Shown: positions 5,479-7,197 of the stretch, piece after piece
Layout of the letters: each line of letters begins with the position of its first letter
How positions within the stretch are numbered: the stretch's first letter is position 1
Source: Planctomycetota bacterium
GTDB taxonomy: Bacteria; Planctomycetota; Planctomycetia; Pirellulales; UBA1268
Direction of reading: 5' to 3'
Assembly (NCBI GenBank): GCA_003670825.1
Contig: QWQL01000020.1
Coordinates: 1 to 7,197 of the forward strand
DNA: 7,197 nucleotides
The notes under the pieces: generated by a model
The model's database searches: none
Seen by the model: the letters and a program-made list of their open reading frames with translations, nothing else
What the model was told of the DNA's origin: nothing
Translations under genes and position numbers: made by a program

Positions 5479-6220
5479 ACTTGAGCGCGATCGTGCGGGC
5501 GAGGGGCCGGAGGATCTGCTCCACCACGCACGAATCGACCACCTCGCGGGCGAGTTGAGCCAGGCGGTCCATGGCGTCGACATAACTGGTGTCGGGATCG
5601 AGACTGCCGTACTGCCGTGCGGTGACGTAAACGCTCAGTTGTTCTTCGCTGAACTCGCCCGTCCGCACCTGGAAGGCGTTGGTCCTGGTTTCGGTGCTAA
5701 CCCGAACCTGCACGCGGCAATCCTCGTCGAGGGAGATGGTCAGCGACGGTTCGTAGTTGATCACCCGGCCTCCCGGTACTTCGCCGAACCGCTCGAGCGC
5801 TGGCCCTACCCCGAGCGCCTCGGCCAGGAGGGCGTTGTGGTTGCCGCGGTAGGCAAAGTCAAACCCGAACAGCACGTCGAGCGCCTCGCAGTCGAGCGGG
5901 CTCACCGAGAGAAACGCCGGGGCAAGGTCGAGCACGAGCCGGTGCTGATCGAGCACCGACTCCAGTGACGACGGATTGACCTGCCCCGAGCAGAGCCGCT
6001 TCGTCTCGACGGCGACCCAGCGATAGCGGCCCTGGTCTTTGTCCTCTTCGAGCACGTAATCCCGTTTGTCACGGCAGTAGAACTTCCGCATCGTCGGAAA
6101 TCGCTTCTGCACCCGCTCGAAGTACTGGAGGATCGTCTCCCGCTGGGAGGGAAGCTCCATCTCGGTGGCGAGGTTCACGTTGACGTAAAAGTCGTCGGCG
6201 AGCGACGAATAGGGGGTCAT
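5477..6220 (-). CDS. Conserved planctomycete protein of unknown function
   Basis: A 247-residue, apparently cytoplasmic protein with no signal peptide or membrane segment. The frame stays open upstream to 6475, but I choose the ATG at 6218-6220. From there the sequence looks like a normal soluble protein (MTPYSSLADDFYVNVNLATE), whereas upstream it is Arg/Cys-rich junk, and a -10-like TATACT lies at 6266-6261, inside the longer frame. GGAG (6237-6234) is 13 bases from the ATG, further than usual. Notable segments: FPTMRKFYCRDKRDYVLEEDK (41-61, an aromatic and charged stretch), SVSPLDCEALDVLFGFDF (105-122), FAYRGNHNALLAEALG (122-137) and INYEPSLTISLDEDCRVQVR (154-173), then STETRTNAFQVRTGEF (175-190). 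I recall near-identical segments in planctomycete genomes annotated as hypothetical, but know of no function. The high density of conserved-looking acidic residues and the absence of low complexity suggest a folded enzyme or scaffold. It converges with the RGG-type gene. Confidence 0.85.
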   Translation of the reverse strand: MTPYSSLADDFYVNVNLATEMELPSQRETILQYFERVQKRFPTMRKFYCRDKRDYVLEEDKDQGRYRWVAVETKRLCSGQVNPSSLESVLDQHRLVLDLAPAFLSVSPLDCEALDVLFGFDFAYRGNHNALLAEALGVGPALERFGEVPGGRVINYEPSLTISLDEDCRVQVRVSTETRTNAFQVRTGEFSEEQLSVYVTARQYGSLDPDTSYVDAMDRLAQLAREVVDSCVVEQILRPLARTIALK

Positions 6221-6446
6221 GGTGCCAGTCTGGCTCCAGGGGGAAACGCGGCAACTCGCAAGTATAGCAAGCATGGCCAGCCTTTCCGGCAACCCCCGGC
6301 AGCCTGCCTCACGCATGCGGCAAGAAACCGCCTGACCCGTGACTGGAAAAACTCGGTGATCCCAGGCATAATCCGGGCGGGTATCGGGGAGTTCGGAAGA
6401 ACAGCTCCGTTGTTCCGCGCTCCACCGGCGAGCGCGAGCAAACATC
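6221..6446. other. Divergent intergenic region
   Basis: These 226 bases separate the minus-strand conserved gene from the plus-strand 67-residue ORF and should hold promoters for both. On the minus strand TATACT (6266-6261) is a good -10. On the plus strand CATAAT (6367-6372) matches the -10 consensus at five of six positions, but the nearest -35-like GTGACT is 22 bases away, too far. A small hairpin (GAACA 6399-6403, TGTTC 6411-6415, seven-base loop) lies in the presumed leader of the small ORF. No credible gene is present. Confidence 0.5.
6261..6266 (-). promoter_or_regulatory. Possible -10 element of the conserved planctomycete gene
   Basis: On the minus strand this reads TATACT, five of six matches to TATAAT, 40 bases before the chosen ATG, giving a leader of about 34 bases. 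A TTGCCG (6292-6287) lies 20 bases further upstream, wider than the ideal 17, so the -35 is uncertain. Confidence 0.35.
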
Positions 6447-6650
6447 ATGGCCCTGAATACCACTCCGGCCAGCATTCCCGACGAGCGGCTCTCAATCGAG
6501 AAGCGGGGCGATGGAGCGATTCTCGTGCGGGTAAAGTCCGCCGGCCCGGAAGCCGCCCGGCTTCCCGACGCCGTCTTCTCGTTCCGGTGCGGCGACCCGC
6601 AGTATGCCTACTGGCTCCGCCGCCTCACGGAGCACGCGGAGGGCAGCTGA
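6447..6650 (+). CDS. Small protein of unknown function, 67 residues
   Basis: A 67-residue ORF starting MALNTTPASIPDERLSIEK and ending ...YWLRRLTEHAEGS. It is amphipathic and soluble, without signal peptide, membrane segment or metal-binding cluster (one Cys, in FRCGDPQYAYW). The N-terminal half (LSIEKRGDGAILVRVKSAG) reads like a beta hairpin and the end like a short helix. In favour of it being real: balanced amino-acid content unlike the Arg/Pro-rich shadow frames, a complete fit into the gap between two minus-strand genes, and a possible promoter region in front. Against: its small size, no clear Shine-Dalgarno (only GCGAG about ten bases upstream), and the fact that I do not recognise the family. 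It converges with rho, with a 64-bp gap. Confidence 0.55.
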   Translation: MALNTTPASIPDERLSIEKRGDGAILVRVKSAGPEAARLPDAVFSFRCGDPQYAYWLRRLTEHAEGS

Positions 6651-6714
6651 GCCGACTGCCGTCGGTCGCTGTCTCAAACAGCCCCCCGGATACGCCCTGC
6701 AGAGGCGTGTGTTG
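6651..6714. other. Convergent gap between the small ORF and rho
   Basis: The 64 bases hold one small hairpin: ACGCC (6692-6696), loop CTGCAGA, GGCGT (6704-6708). It lies just past the rho stop codon on the minus strand. It is too short and lacks a T-run on either side, so I do not call it a terminator. Confidence 0.4.
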
Positions 6715-7197
6715 TCAGTCTTCGCGGGAACTCGCGATCAGCGAGATGAACTCGCGATTGCTCTTGAACTTCGACAGCTGCTTCGTCAGCTGCTCCATCG
6801 CATCGACGTGGTGCATGCTGGAGAGCGTCCGTCGCAGCATGTTCACCGCGTGCAGCGTATTGGGGTCGAGAAGTTTCTCCTCGCGCCGCGTGCCCGACTG
6901 GGAGATGTCGATCGCCGGCCAGACACGACGGTCGGCCAGCTTCCGGTCGAGCACCAGTTCCATGTTGCCGGTGCCCTTGAACTCCTGAAAAATCAGTTCG
7001 TCCATGCGGCTGCCCGTGTCGATGAGCGCGGTCGCCACGATGGTCAGCGAGCCCCCCTCTTCAAACAAGCGGGCCGTGGCAAAGAGTTTTTTCGGGATGT
7101 CGAGCGCCTTGATGTCGACGCCGCCCGACATGGTACGGCCGGTGTTGCCCACCCACTTGTTGAACGCCCGGGCCATGCGGGTGATCGAGTCCATCAG
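6715..7197 (-). CDS. rho: Transcription termination factor Rho, C-terminal part (partial)
   Basis: The last 160 residues of Rho, the hexameric RNA-dependent ATPase/helicase that ends transcription at Rho-dependent sites. The gene enters from the right edge (CTG = Leu at 7197-7195, then MDSITRMARAFN) and stops at TGA 6717-6715. The first residues are the Walker B region (Rho family: L-D-S-I-T-R). Next come SGGVDIKALDIPKKLF in the Q-loop region, EEGGSLTIVATALIDTGSRMDE around the R-loop, FKGTGNMELVLDRKLADRRVWPAIDI, and SGTRREEKLL, all near-identical in pattern to E. coli Rho. The C-terminal helices (DAMEQLTKQLSKFKSNREFI) also match. The final SLIASSRED is slightly longer than in E. coli. The RNA-binding N-terminal domain and Walker A are outside the window, so any phylum-specific N-terminal insert cannot be judged. 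This is a core housekeeping gene. Confidence 0.97.
   Translation of the reverse strand: MMDSITRMARAFNKWVGNTGRTMSGGVDIKALDIPKKLFATARLFEEGGSLTIVATALIDTGSRMDELIFQEFKGTGNMELVLDRKLADRRVWPAIDISQSGTRREEKLLDPNTLHAVNMLRRTLSSMHHVDAMEQLTKQLSKFKSNREFISLIASSRED

Noticed and set aside
5456..5968. 170-residue plus-strand frame
   Set aside because: Antisense to the well-formed conserved minus-strand protein, and its start lies inside the terminator loop of the RGG-type gene.
6221..6475. N-terminal extension of the minus-strand conserved protein, including a lipoprotein-like MLAILASC
   Set aside because: The upstream residues are Arg/Cys-rich and unlike the rest, and a -10 element lies inside it. The MLAILASC segment lacks the positively charged start and core length of a real lipoprotein signal.
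6692..6708. Terminator of rho
   Set aside because: Five-pair stem with a seven-base loop and no T-run; too weak to call.

Overview
The window looks like chromosomal DNA of a GC-rich planctomycete, probably of the Pirellulales type. Three things point that way: a long secreted protein whose C-terminal half resembles a planctomycete-specific domain of unknown function (I think DUF6666), an Arg/Gly-rich disordered protein of a kind common in that phylum, and a 247-residue cytoplasmic protein that I recall only from planctomycetes. The taxonomic call is inference from protein character; there is no rRNA here.

Layout. Plus strand, left end: the last 80 residues of a plant-type cystathionine gamma-synthase (1-243). 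Five 15-bp tandem repeats (244-318) follow, then a complete second trans-sulfuration-type PLP enzyme (346-1500). After a 201-bp gap comes an exported protein (1702-3603) with a Pro/Ala-rich and Met-rich N-terminal half and a probable beta-rich C-terminal domain. A 253-bp gap holding degenerate repeats and a perfect 13-bp hairpin leads to a 511-residue disordered RGG-type protein (3857-5392). A probable terminator lies in the short convergent gap after it (5434-5478). Minus strand: the 247-residue conserved protein (5477-6220). A 226-bp divergent promoter region separates it from a 67-residue plus-strand ORF (6447-6650), which converges on the 3' end of rho (6715-7197, minus strand, N-terminus outside the window).

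How the genes relate. The two PLP enzymes belong together: they are tandem, same-strand relatives acting on sulfur amino acids, most simply methionine/cysteine interconversion through cystathionine. They lie in the same reading frame with one TAG between them. The other genes show no obvious shared pathway. The Arg/Gly-rich protein is a candidate RNA-binding protein and lies two genes from rho, but nothing visible proves a functional link. I see no mobile element, CRISPR array, tRNA, rRNA or defence system. The region reads as ordinary planctomycete core genome with several uncharacterised proteins.
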